Below are positions 1 through 6,307 of a stretch of 8,768 nucleotides of DNA, piece after piece. The DNA is from Comamonadaceae bacterium (GTDB lineage Bacteria > Pseudomonadota > Gammaproteobacteria > Burkholderiales > Burkholderiaceae_C), in assembly GCA_027490485.1 (NCBI GenBank), contig JAIXYA010000126.1, positions 1 to 8,768 on the forward strand, in the 5' to 3' direction. The first letter of the stretch is position 1, and the number at the start of each line of letters is the position of its first letter. The translations under genes and the position numbers were made by a program. The notes beneath the pieces are model-generated. The model made no database searches and was not told the origin of the DNA. It was given only the letters and a program-made list of their open reading frames with translations.

Positions 1-548
1 ATTTGACCTACGGTAGAAGTTGCAGGGCGTACCTTCAAACCCTTCATGTCCGCAGGCAAGAGTACTTTTTTGCGTGAATGCAATGCGCCTGGGTCGTGGG
101 CGAAAGCAAAGCAGTACTTCACCTCTTTCATTTCCTTGGCTGCATAGGCGCGGTACCACGCATCGATCGCGGCAGAACCGGCTTTGGCATTGCTGATTTC
201 AAAAGGTAAGGATGCCGCCGCAAAAATCGGGAAACGACCAGGCTGGTAGCCAGGGTTCACAAAGGCGAAGTCGGTCAGGCCATCACGGGCCATGTCGTAG
301 TGGTCAAACGCCTTGCCCAGTTGTTCCGAGGGAAACAAGGTGGGGTTGATGCTGCCGCCGGATGCTTTTTTCAGACTGTCGGCCCAGGCTTGCACCGCAG
401 GGTTCAAGGCGTGTTGCGCAGGCACCCATGTGGAGACCCGCACTTGTTGCACCTTGTCTTGCGCTAAAGCGATGCTGCACAGGCCACTCAAAGCCAAGGT
501 GCAAAGGGCAGACAAAGAGGCTTGGCGCAAAAAACGGTGCTTGTTCAT
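1..548 (-). CDS. dctP: TRAP transporter periplasmic solute-binding protein (DctP family), 5' part
   Basis: This is the periplasmic binding component of a tripartite ATP-independent transporter, which captures an organic acid and passes it to DctQ/DctM membrane subunits. The ATG at 548 is preceded by AGCAGG with 6-base spacing. The first 182 codons are present and the 3' end lies outside the window. Residues 1-29 form a Sec signal peptide: MNKHRFLRQ basic start, a hydrophobic core, and ALA before Gln30. There is no good lipobox at Cys24. Family signs are the 'LFPSEQLGKAFDHYDMARDG' stretch (71-90), which matches the usual 'G.LG...e..e.v..G' region, and 'MKGLKVRP' (168-175), whose Arg174 is placed like the Arg that binds the substrate carboxylate. 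The gene follows iorB by 62 bases with no clear promoter, so it may be cotranscribed with iorAB. The membrane subunits should be to the left if this is a complete transporter. The ligand cannot be read from the sequence. Confidence 0.88.
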   Translation of the reverse strand, partial: MNKHRFLRQASLSALCTLALSGLCSIALAQDKVQQVRVSTWVPAQHALNPAVQAWADSLKKASGGSINPTLFPSEQLGKAFDHYDMARDGLTDFAFVNPGYQPGRFPIFAAASLPFEISNAKAGSAAIDAWYRAYAAKEMKEVKYCFAFAHDPGALHSRKKVLLPADMKGLKVRPATSTVGQ

Positions 549-562
549 AGAGGACCTGCTGT

Positions 563-580
563 TGAAAACAATGAAAACAA
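563..580. repeat. Tandem 9-bp direct repeat upstream of dctP
   Basis: On the minus strand TTGTTTTCA occurs twice back to back in the 62-base iorB-dctP gap, ending just before the dctP Shine-Dalgarno. It could be a regulator half-site pair or slippage. I see no good -35/-10 pair and no stem-loop with a T-tract in the gap. Confidence 0.4.
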
Positions 581-610
581 GAGGATAACTGAGCCAAGCA
601 CCCATGGACC

Positions 611-2206
611 CTAGGGCCTGCCCTTGGGTTGCAGGCTTGCATTGCGCACAAAGCGCAGCGGTTGTTCCGCCACGGGTCGGGTCGGCACACCCAAGCCGCG
701 CAATTTCGCATCCAACATATTGCCAGCTTCGTCTTGCAGCGCAGCGTCTCGGGCTTGGGCCACTGCCGCACTTCGCCATGCTGCATCGCTGTGAAGCGGC
801 GAGGCTGCCAAGTGGGTCAGGATGTGTTGCAGATTGTGGCGACCACGCTCGTTGGTGCTGCCATAGCCTTTGATAAGGCGACCACACATAGCTACCTCAT
901 GACCCAGTGACCCGTCCTGCTGCAAGCCAGTGCAAACCGCTTGCAACCATTGCGTGATATCGGCTTGCTCGGCATGAAAGCGGCTGCCCCATGGGCGCAG
1001 CCATTTGAAACTGGCCAAGGTACGCAGTGCCAACATACCCATCACCGAGTGCGTGCAAATTTTCAAAGGCAAGGCCCAAGGGGTCTGGCCGCTCAAGGCG
1101 CGTCGCTTGTCCCAGCGTTGCAAAGGTGTGGCCAGCCATGTGGGCAACAAGGCCGCGAACTCTGGGATACCTGGCTTGAAGTGGTCGTACAGGTGCAGCA
1201 GATCGTCGTCTTGCAACTTCACTTCACGCGCCACGCGCTGCCAACGGCTGGCACGGCTTTTCAAATCAGCCACCCGCACAATGTCGTCAAACGCCATCCA
1301 CAAAGCCAGCCAACGGGCGGTTTCACGACTGGCTTGGTAGCCATGGGCGTGTTCGGTATCGGTTTGTTGCTCAGCCTGCATCACTTGCCGCAAGCGCTGA
1401 AGGTACAGCTCAGCATAGGCGCGGCTTTGGTAGTCGCACAAGCGGCTGTAGCCCAAGCTGGCGAGTTCACGCACAGGGACAGGTAAATCTTGCAAAACGG
1501 CGAAATGCAGGCTTGACGCCAAGGGCGCAGCGCTTTGCGCGTCAAGTTGAATGTCTTGCTGCATGGCGTTGAGCGCTTGGGTGGTTTGCACTCGGACAAA
1601 GCCTGCGGCAAAACCTTTCAAACTGGCGGCGCTGTGTGTACCGCTCTCACGCAAGGTGGCTTCAAAGTGCTGGCGTTCAAAAGGCAACAAACCGCTGCCC
1701 GCGATCACGCCAAGCATGACCGCGCTGACCATGGTGCCATTCGTTTGCGCCATCGCACCAAAGTCCCACACATGCGCTTCTTTGGAAAACTGCTGCACCA
1801 ATGCCGTCAAATCGGCGCTGTCTAAACGCCCATCTCCCATGGGCATGCGCTCCAAGGTGGTAAGAGCCCTCGAAGATGAGCTGAACACGCGGGTACGCTC
1901 GGGCGACACCAAGCCCAGCGATATTTGACGCGCGGTTTCCAGTAATTCGGACGACACCAAAGCATCCAAAGCGCCAGGCACAGGGTTCAAGCTGAACACC
2001 GGTGTTTTGCCTTGCAGCTGTGACAGTGGTGTGGGCAAAACTTCAATGTAATACGTGGTCGCACCTGTGCGTTGCGCCACCCCTGGGATAGAGGTGCTTT
2101 GCGCGGGGTAGCCGCTCAGGCGTGCGGTGTCCATCAACCATTCGCTGAGCAAGCCGCCGCCTTCGCCACCCAAGGCGCAAATCAACAGGCTGATGGGCTG
2201 GCTCAT
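611..2206 (-). CDS. iorB: Indolepyruvate oxidoreductase subunit beta, long form
   Basis: This is the small-subunit partner of IorA in indolepyruvate:ferredoxin oxidoreductase, a cytoplasmic enzyme that converts aryl-pyruvates and CoA to aryl-acetyl-CoA and CO2. The start is the ATG at 2206, whose bases form ATGA with the iorA stop, so translation is coupled. An ATG 15 codons upstream lies inside iorA and is not favoured. The product is 531 residues. Residues about 8-200 are the pyruvate-ferredoxin oxidoreductase gamma-type domain, with 'GGEGGGLL' (13-20) and 'QSTSIPGVAQRTGATTYY' (36-53), both characteristic of IorB. The remaining roughly 330 residues form a helical extension ending in 'GRLIKGYGSTNERG', which from memory matches the DUF6537-type domain of bacterial long IorB; archaeal IorB is only about 200 residues. 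No Fe-S motif is seen, as expected for this subunit. The family call is firm; the exact substrate (indolepyruvate versus phenylpyruvate) is inferred. Confidence 0.92.
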   Translation of the reverse strand: MSQPISLLICALGGEGGGLLSEWLMDTARLSGYPAQSTSIPGVAQRTGATTYYIEVLPTPLSQLQGKTPVFSLNPVPGALDALVSSELLETARQISLGLVSPERTRVFSSSSRALTTLERMPMGDGRLDSADLTALVQQFSKEAHVWDFGAMAQTNGTMVSAVMLGVIAGSGLLPFERQHFEATLRESGTHSAASLKGFAAGFVRVQTTQALNAMQQDIQLDAQSAAPLASSLHFAVLQDLPVPVRELASLGYSRLCDYQSRAYAELYLQRLRQVMQAEQQTDTEHAHGYQASRETARWLALWMAFDDIVRVADLKSRASRWQRVAREVKLQDDDLLHLYDHFKPGIPEFAALLPTWLATPLQRWDKRRALSGQTPWALPLKICTHSVMGMLALRTLASFKWLRPWGSRFHAEQADITQWLQAVCTGLQQDGSLGHEVAMCGRLIKGYGSTNERGRHNLQHILTHLAASPLHSDAAWRSAAVAQARDAALQDEAGNMLDAKLRGLGVPTRPVAEQPLRFVRNASLQPKGRP

Positions 2207-4359
2207 GCGGTTTGCAAGGCGCGAACCAAGCTGCTGCGTAAACCCGCCCACAAGCGTTCCAGCGGCTTGGGGTTTTGGATGATTTCAGCGCGGTAAAAAC
2301 TGGGGCACAAAGTGGCAGCGTGGGCGTTTTCACCGCACAAGCCACAGCCCACACAGCCATCGATCACGGTGGCGACGGGATCCACCTTCAGGGGGTCAGG
2401 GTTGTCTTTCAAGGTGAGGGTGGGGCAACCCGATAAACGTATGCAGGCATGGTCGCCGTTGCACACATCTTCATCGACGCCGTATTTCACCCGCACCACC
2501 CGCTTGCCGCCTTTGAGCAACTTGCTGATCCAAGGCTTGATGCGCCGCTGACGCTCCAGTTGGCATTCACCCTCGGCAATGATGACTTTCAAGCCGTTGA
2601 AATCAGAGGTAAAAGCATCCTTCAGCAAAGCCTGCACCTTGGCCACTTCGTAGGTATGCACGGTTTTCATCCACTGCACACCCAAGCCTTGGAGGGTGGA
2701 TTCAATGGTCATATTGGTGTGCGATAAGCTGGTTTGTTTGTCGCTGGCGGCTTGTTTTTCGGCCTCTAAGGGCGTGGAGATGATGTCTTGGGTGCCGGTG
2801 GCCGAGGTGTAGCCATTTTTGAAAATCAGCAACACCGCATCGTCGCCGTTAAAGAGCGCACTTTGCACGCCGGTCAGCAAGCCGTTGTGCCAAAAACCAC
2901 CATCGCCCATGATGGCCAAGGTGCGCCGCTGCATCATGGGGGACACACCAGCGCGTGAGGCCAAGCTCATGCCATAGCCCAAGATGGAGTGGCCGGTGGA
3001 AAAAGGCTCAAACGTGCCTAAAGCGTGGCAGCCAATGTCTGCGGCTACATGCACATCGCCAATCTCTTGTTGCACCAATTTCAACGCAGAAAACACCGGC
3101 CGCTCGGGACACCCAATGCAAAAACCTGGGGGTCTGGCAGGCAGTGCTGTGCCCAAGGCCTTGGCCACATCGGCACGGCGTTGCTGCAGCGCTGCTAGCC
3201 AAGTGTGGGCTTGGTCGTGCGCTTGGCTAGGCAGGTAGTTTTTTGCAAATGCAGCCAAGCCCGTGGTGATGGCTTCGACGTTGTACTCGCCTGCACCCGG
3301 CAAGATGTCTTTGCCATGCAGCGGTGTGTTCACGCCTGCACGGCGCAATTGGGTGGCGATGTCTTGTTCGATGTATTCCGGGGTGCCTTCTTCCACCACC
3401 AGCACGCCGCGTTTGCCTTGGCAAAAATCGATCACTTGGGCCGGTACCAAGGGGTAGGTGACGTTCAACACCAAAATAGGGATGTCGCTCTCGCCAAAGG
3501 CGTTGGCCAAGCCCAGTTGTTGCAGGCTGCGCATCAGCGCGTTGTAGAGGCCGCCTTGCACGATGAGGCCCACATCTGGGTGGGTGTTGCCTGTGATGAA
3601 CTCATTCAAACCATGGCGCACGATGTAGTCGCGTGCCGCAGGAATACGTTCTTCCAACTTGCGCTTTTCATGGCGGAAGGTCACGGGGGGATGTGCCAAG
3701 CGCATGTAATCAAACTTGGCGGGTTCTGCCATCAGGTGCTGGGTGGACACCGCAGGTGCGCGGTTGGTCTTGGCCACAAAACTGCCACGCACATGGCAAG
3801 CGCGTATGCGCAACTCCAAGATAGCGGGCATGTTCGAGGCCTCAGATAGCGCAAAGCCGTGTTCGACCATGTCCACCATCTTGCTCAAATCGGGGCGGGG
3901 GTCCAGCAAACACAAGGTGCTTTTCAGGGCATAAGCATGGGTACGTTCTTGAATCACCGAGGCGCCTTCGCCATAGTCTTCACCCACCACAATCAGTGCG
4001 CCACCGACCACGCCAGGCGAGGCGAGGTTGGAGAGTGCGTCCGAGGCCACGTTGGTGCCGACGATGGACTTCCAAGTGACCGCACCGCGCAGCGGGTAGT
4101 GGATGCTGGCACCCAGCATGGCAGCTGCTGAGGCTTCATTGGCACAGGCTTCCACATGCACACCCAGTTCTTGCATCAGTGGCTTGGCTTGCACCATCAC
4201 ATCCAACAAATGCGACACCGGTGCGCCTTGGTAACCACCGACATAAGCCACGCCCGATTGCAACAGCGCCTTGGTCACCGCCAAAATGCCTTCGCCATGG
4301 AAAGTGTCGCCTTCGCCTAAGCGCAGTGACTTGATTTCTTCAACAAATGAAACTTCCAA
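2203..4359 (-). CDS. iorA: Indolepyruvate oxidoreductase subunit alpha (TPP and Fe-S subunit)
   Basis: This is the catalytic subunit that decarboxylates aryl-pyruvates on thiamine diphosphate and passes electrons through Fe-S clusters to ferredoxin. I place the start at a TTG (4359): GGAG sits 6 bases upstream, and the family-like text begins at once ('EVSFVEEIKSLRLGEG'). The frame stays open to an ATG at 4599, but that part lies antisense to the catalytic N-terminus of selD and carries no family text. The product is 718 residues. Numbered from the TTG: N-terminal pyrimidine-type domain with 'VGGYQGAPVSH' (40-50) and 'EACANEASAA' (70-79); 'CIGCPERP' (414-421); TPP site with 'MGDGGFW' (484-490) and 'FKNGYTSATG' (513-522); C-terminal ferredoxin-like domain with Cys633, Asp636, Cys639, Cys645 and Cys669, Cys672, Cys675, Cys685. 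The second cysteine of the first set is Asp. The gene is translationally coupled to iorB. Confidence 0.93.
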   Translation of the reverse strand: MEVSFVEEIKSLRLGEGDTFHGEGILAVTKALLQSGVAYVGGYQGAPVSHLLDVMVQAKPLMQELGVHVEACANEASAAAMLGASIHYPLRGAVTWKSIVGTNVASDALSNLASPGVVGGALIVVGEDYGEGASVIQERTHAYALKSTLCLLDPRPDLSKMVDMVEHGFALSEASNMPAILELRIRACHVRGSFVAKTNRAPAVSTQHLMAEPAKFDYMRLAHPPVTFRHEKRKLEERIPAARDYIVRHGLNEFITGNTHPDVGLIVQGGLYNALMRSLQQLGLANAFGESDIPILVLNVTYPLVPAQVIDFCQGKRGVLVVEEGTPEYIEQDIATQLRRAGVNTPLHGKDILPGAGEYNVEAITTGLAAFAKNYLPSQAHDQAHTWLAALQQRRADVAKALGTALPARPPGFCIGCPERPVFSALKLVQQEIGDVHVAADIGCHALGTFEPFSTGHSILGYGMSLASRAGVSPMMQRRTLAIMGDGGFWHNGLLTGVQSALFNGDDAVLLIFKNGYTSATGTQDIISTPLEAEKQAASDKQTSLSHTNMTIESTLQGLGVQWMKTVHTYEVAKVQALLKDAFTSDFNGLKVIIAEGECQLERQRRIKPWISKLLKGGKRVVRVKYGVDEDVCNGDHACIRLSGCPTLTLKDNPDPLKVDPVATVIDGCVGCGLCGENAHAATLCPSFYRAEIIQNPKPLERLWAGLRSSLVRALQTA

Positions 4360-4365
4360 ACAAGG

Positions 4366-4369
4366 CTCC
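4366..4369 (-). promoter_or_regulatory. Shine-Dalgarno GGAG for the iorA TTG start
   Basis: GGAG on the minus strand ends 6 bases before the TTG at 4359. It decides the start: the other in-frame candidates (GTG at 4386, ATGs at 4560 and 4599) have no comparable site, and the two ATGs lie inside selD. Confidence 0.6.
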
Positions 4370-4413
4370 AGCGAATAGCACAACACAAAGGCAAAACCGC
4401 TTGCAGGTGGTGG

Positions 4414-4442
4414 ATCATAGTGAAGTGGTGTCGCATGGTAGA
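4414..4442 (-). promoter_or_regulatory. Possible sigma70-type promoter of iorAB
   Basis: In the 91-base divergent iorA/selD gap the minus strand carries TATGAT (4419-4414; 5 of 6 consensus), 17 bases after TCTACC (4442-4437; 3 of 6). Transcription would begin near 4407, leaving a leader of about 48 bases before the TTG. The -35 is poor, so an activator or an ArgR/Lrp-type factor could be involved; that is inference. No equally good promoter is seen for selD on the plus strand. Confidence 0.35.
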
Positions 4443-4450
4443 TTTGCCCA

Positions 4451-5518
4451 ATGACTTCTCCTTTAGCGAACCACGCCCCCCGTTTGACTTCCTTGGCCCA
4501 TGGCGGTGGCTGCGGCTGCAAGATCGCCCCTGGTGTGCTGCGCGATATTTTGAGCGGCATGCAAGGCTTTCCCTTGCCGCCAGAGTTGCTGGTGGGCATA
4601 GATACCGCTGATGATGCAGCCGTTTACCAACTCAACGACCAACAAGCGTTGATTGCCACCACCGACTTCTTCATGCCCATCGTCGACGACCCGTTTGACT
4701 TTGGCCGCATTGCCGCGACCAACGCCATCAGCGATGTTTACGCCATGGGCGGCACACCCATCTTTGCTTTGGCTTTGGTGGGTATGCCGATCAATGTGCT
4801 CAGCACCGAGGTGATTGGTCAGATTTTGCAAGGCGGTCAAAGCGTGTGTCAGGCAGCAGGCATTCCCATCGCAGGCGGCCACAGCATCGATTCGGTCGAG
4901 CCTATTTACGGCTTGGTGGTGTTGGGCTTGGCGCATCCCAGTCGCATCAAGCGCAATGCCTCGGCCAAAGCGGGTGATGTGCTTGTGCTGGGCAAGCCGT
5001 TGGGGGTGGGGATTTTGTCAGCAGCTTTGAAAAAAGAGGCTTTGTCCGCTGAGGGCTATGCACAGATGATCGCCACCACCACACGCTTGAACACTGCTGG
5101 CCCAGACTTGGCGGTGCTGGAAGGTGTGCATGCTTTGACCGATGTCACCGGTTTTGGATTGGCGGGTCACGCTTTGGAGATGGCACGTGGTGCGCACTGC
5201 GATGTCGAGGTGAATTGGTCGTCCGTGCCCTTGTTGGATGGCGTGGAAGCTTTGGCGCAGCAAGGTTTCATTACCGGCGCGTCTGGTCGCAACTGGGCAG
5301 GCTATGGCGCGGAAGTGGTGTTGCCTGAGGGTTTTTCGGCTGTAGACCAAGCAATGCTTAGCGACCCGCAAACCAGCGGCGGTTTGCTGGTCAGTTGTGC
5401 GCCTGCAGCGCTGCCCGCTGTGATGGCGGTGTTCAAGCAACATGGTTTTTCGCAAGCCACGGTGGTGGGCCAGGTCAGTCAGACACAAGGCGACAAGCCA
5501 GTGTTGCGGGTGGTTTAG
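4451..5518 (+). CDS. selD: Selenide, water dikinase (selenophosphate synthase), Cys type
   Basis: SelD converts selenide, ATP and water to selenophosphate, AMP and phosphate in the cytoplasm; selenophosphate feeds selenocysteine (SelA/SelB) or 2-selenouridine in tRNA (MnmH). The product is 355 residues, against 347 in E. coli. The ATG at 4451 is the first after an in-frame TAG at 4439; its Shine-Dalgarno is weak. Motifs: 'HGGGCGCK' at 17-24, so the catalytic position is Cys21 (not selenocysteine) with Lys24; 'GIDTADDAAVY' (49-59); 'TTDFFMP' (71-77); 'GRIAATNAISDVYAMGG' (85-101); 'AGGHSID' (141-147), which make up the AIRS-type ATP/Mg site; then 'LTDVTGFGLAGH' and 'LSDPQTSGGLL' in the C-terminal domain. 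It is divergent from iorA (91 bases) and overlaps the vapC stop tail to tail. Nothing in the window uses selenophosphate. Confidence 0.96.
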   Translation: MTSPLANHAPRLTSLAHGGGCGCKIAPGVLRDILSGMQGFPLPPELLVGIDTADDAAVYQLNDQQALIATTDFFMPIVDDPFDFGRIAATNAISDVYAMGGTPIFALALVGMPINVLSTEVIGQILQGGQSVCQAAGIPIAGGHSIDSVEPIYGLVVLGLAHPSRIKRNASAKAGDVLVLGKPLGVGILSAALKKEALSAEGYAQMIATTTRLNTAGPDLAVLEGVHALTDVTGFGLAGHALEMARGAHCDVEVNWSSVPLLDGVEALAQQGFITGASGRNWAGYGAEVVLPEGFSAVDQAMLSDPQTSGGLLVSCAPAALPAVMAVFKQHGFSQATVVGQVSQTQGDKPVLRVV

Positions 5519-5982
5519 TTCAAGCTCGCAAAAGGGTTGATCACTTTGGCGCCTGCCAGCACCTGACCCGCATTGAAGTCTTCGCTGTAAATCGTGTTGC
5601 AGTGGCTGGCTTGCGCAGCTGTCACGATTAACGCGTCATAAAAAGACACCTGGTGCGTTTGGTGCAAGCCCAGTGCTTGGTTGAGCATATCGGGTGTGAT
5701 CAACACCACTTCCAGTTGACGCAAAAAATGCAGTTGGTCTTGTAATTGGGTGGAGGTGAGTCCGAGTTTTTTCAAACCCACATTGCAAAACTCTTGCAAT
5801 ACCTGCGCGGATACCACGGCACGCGACGCTGCATGCAATTGACCTATCAATGCCAAGGCGCGGGGTTGTTTCAAAGCTTCGTCGTTGGCATGGGCATAGA
5901 CCAGCACATTGGTGTCTATAAAGCAGCGCCCTTTCGCTACCGGAAAGGGGCGGGGTTCTTTGGCCAGCAGCTTAGCGTTCAT
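5515..5982 (-). CDS. vapC: PIN-domain toxin ribonuclease (VapC type)
   Basis: This is a PIN-fold, Mg-dependent RNase of the VapC family; such toxins cut tRNA or other RNA when not held by their antitoxin. I chose the ATG at 5982 (155 residues), which overlaps vapB by 11 bases. In-frame GTG (5994) and TTG (6000) starts add 4 or 6 residues, and none has a strong Shine-Dalgarno, so the start is uncertain and probably coupled to vapB. The acidic centre is complete: Asp23 in 'FIDTNVLVYA', Glu64 in 'VLQEFCNV', Asp116 in 'SFYDALIV' and Glu134/Asp135 in 'IYSEDFNAG'. About 20 residues precede the first strand, longer than in most VapC proteins. The stop codon shares 4 bases with that of convergent selD. 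Target RNA is unknown. Confidence 0.88.
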   Translation of the reverse strand: MNAKLLAKEPRPFPVAKGRCFIDTNVLVYAHANDEALKQPRALALIGQLHAASRAVVSAQVLQEFCNVGLKKLGLTSTQLQDQLHFLRQLEVVLITPDMLNQALGLHQTHQVSFYDALIVTAAQASHCNTIYSEDFNAGQVLAGAKVINPFASLN

Positions 5983-6196
5983 GGGCTTGGTCACGGTCAA
6001 AGTGCCAGCCCTTCAATTGACCACCTGCGTCTGTGCAACGGTTTGCAAAATCTCGCCAATCTTGTGAGCGATCCCCGCTGCCAGCCAGTTGCTCGAGGTA
6101 ATCGCGCACCGCTTGGTTCAAGCTTTTGCCCATGCGCTGCGCCGCAAGGCGGGCTTTTTCCACGGTTTGGGCGTCTGCTGAGAGGGTGATGTTCAT
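5972..6196 (-). CDS. vapB: Ribbon-helix-helix antitoxin (VapB type)
   Basis: This 74-residue protein should bind and inhibit VapC and repress its own promoter. Residues 1-10 ('MNITLSADAQ') make the DNA-contacting strand of a ribbon-helix-helix fold. Two helices follow, roughly 11-23 ('TVEKARLAAQRMG') and 25-38 ('SLNQAVRDYLEQLA'). The tail (40-74) is polar with 'DWRDFANR', typical of the segment that wraps the toxin. The ATG at 6196 lies 3 bases from a perfect inverted repeat and 27 bases from a near-consensus -10. The leader is very short and has no clear Shine-Dalgarno. The TAA stop lies inside vapC. Family members were judged by shape and context, as antitoxins vary widely. Confidence 0.85.
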   Translation of the reverse strand: MNITLSADAQTVEKARLAAQRMGKSLNQAVRDYLEQLAGSGDRSQDWRDFANRCTDAGGQLKGWHFDRDQAHER

Positions 6197-6199
6197 AGA

Positions 6200-6226
6200 A
6201 TTTCTACACAGGCTATGTGTAGAAAT
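6200..6226. promoter_or_regulatory. Perfect inverted-repeat operator of vapBC
   Basis: ATTTCTACACA and TGTGTAGAAAT are exact reverse complements (11 bp each) around a 5-base spacer GGCTA. The repeat overlaps the last bases of the -10 box and the predicted transcription start and stops 3 bases before the vapB ATG. That is the expected place for VapB or VapBC autorepression. Read as RNA it could also fold over the ribosome-binding region. Binding is inferred from position and symmetry. Confidence 0.75.
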
Positions 6227-6252
6227 ATAGCCAAAGCTCAGCAGGAAGTCAA
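6224..6252 (-). promoter_or_regulatory. Sigma70-type promoter of vapBC
   Basis: On the minus strand TTGACT (6252-6247, 5 of 6) is followed after exactly 17 bases by TATATT (6229-6224, 5 of 6). Transcription should start near 6217, inside the operator, giving a leader of about 20 bases. This is the best promoter in the window. Confidence 0.72.
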
Positions 6253-6307
6253 TGTGATGTATTCACCTTGACTGCGGCACCTAGGCAACCTAGAAGAAAG
6301 TGGTGTC

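Noticed and set aside
609..616. CCCTAGGG palindrome at the iorB stop
   Set aside because: Eight bases with no loop and no T-tract; expected by chance.
304..786. 160-residue minus frame spanning the dctP-iorB boundary
   Set aside because: It overlaps the dctP signal peptide and the iorB C-terminus in another frame and has no domain text.
941..1486. 181-residue plus frame within iorB
   Set aside because: Antisense shadow with no domain or start signal.
3205..3849. 214-residue open frame on plus inside iorA
   Set aside because: Antisense shadow of a well-conserved gene; no recognisable domain and no ribosome site.
6281..6293. CTAGG-CAA-CCTAG stem-loop after the aldolase stop, considered as a terminator
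   Set aside because: Only 5 bp with no T-tract on either strand.
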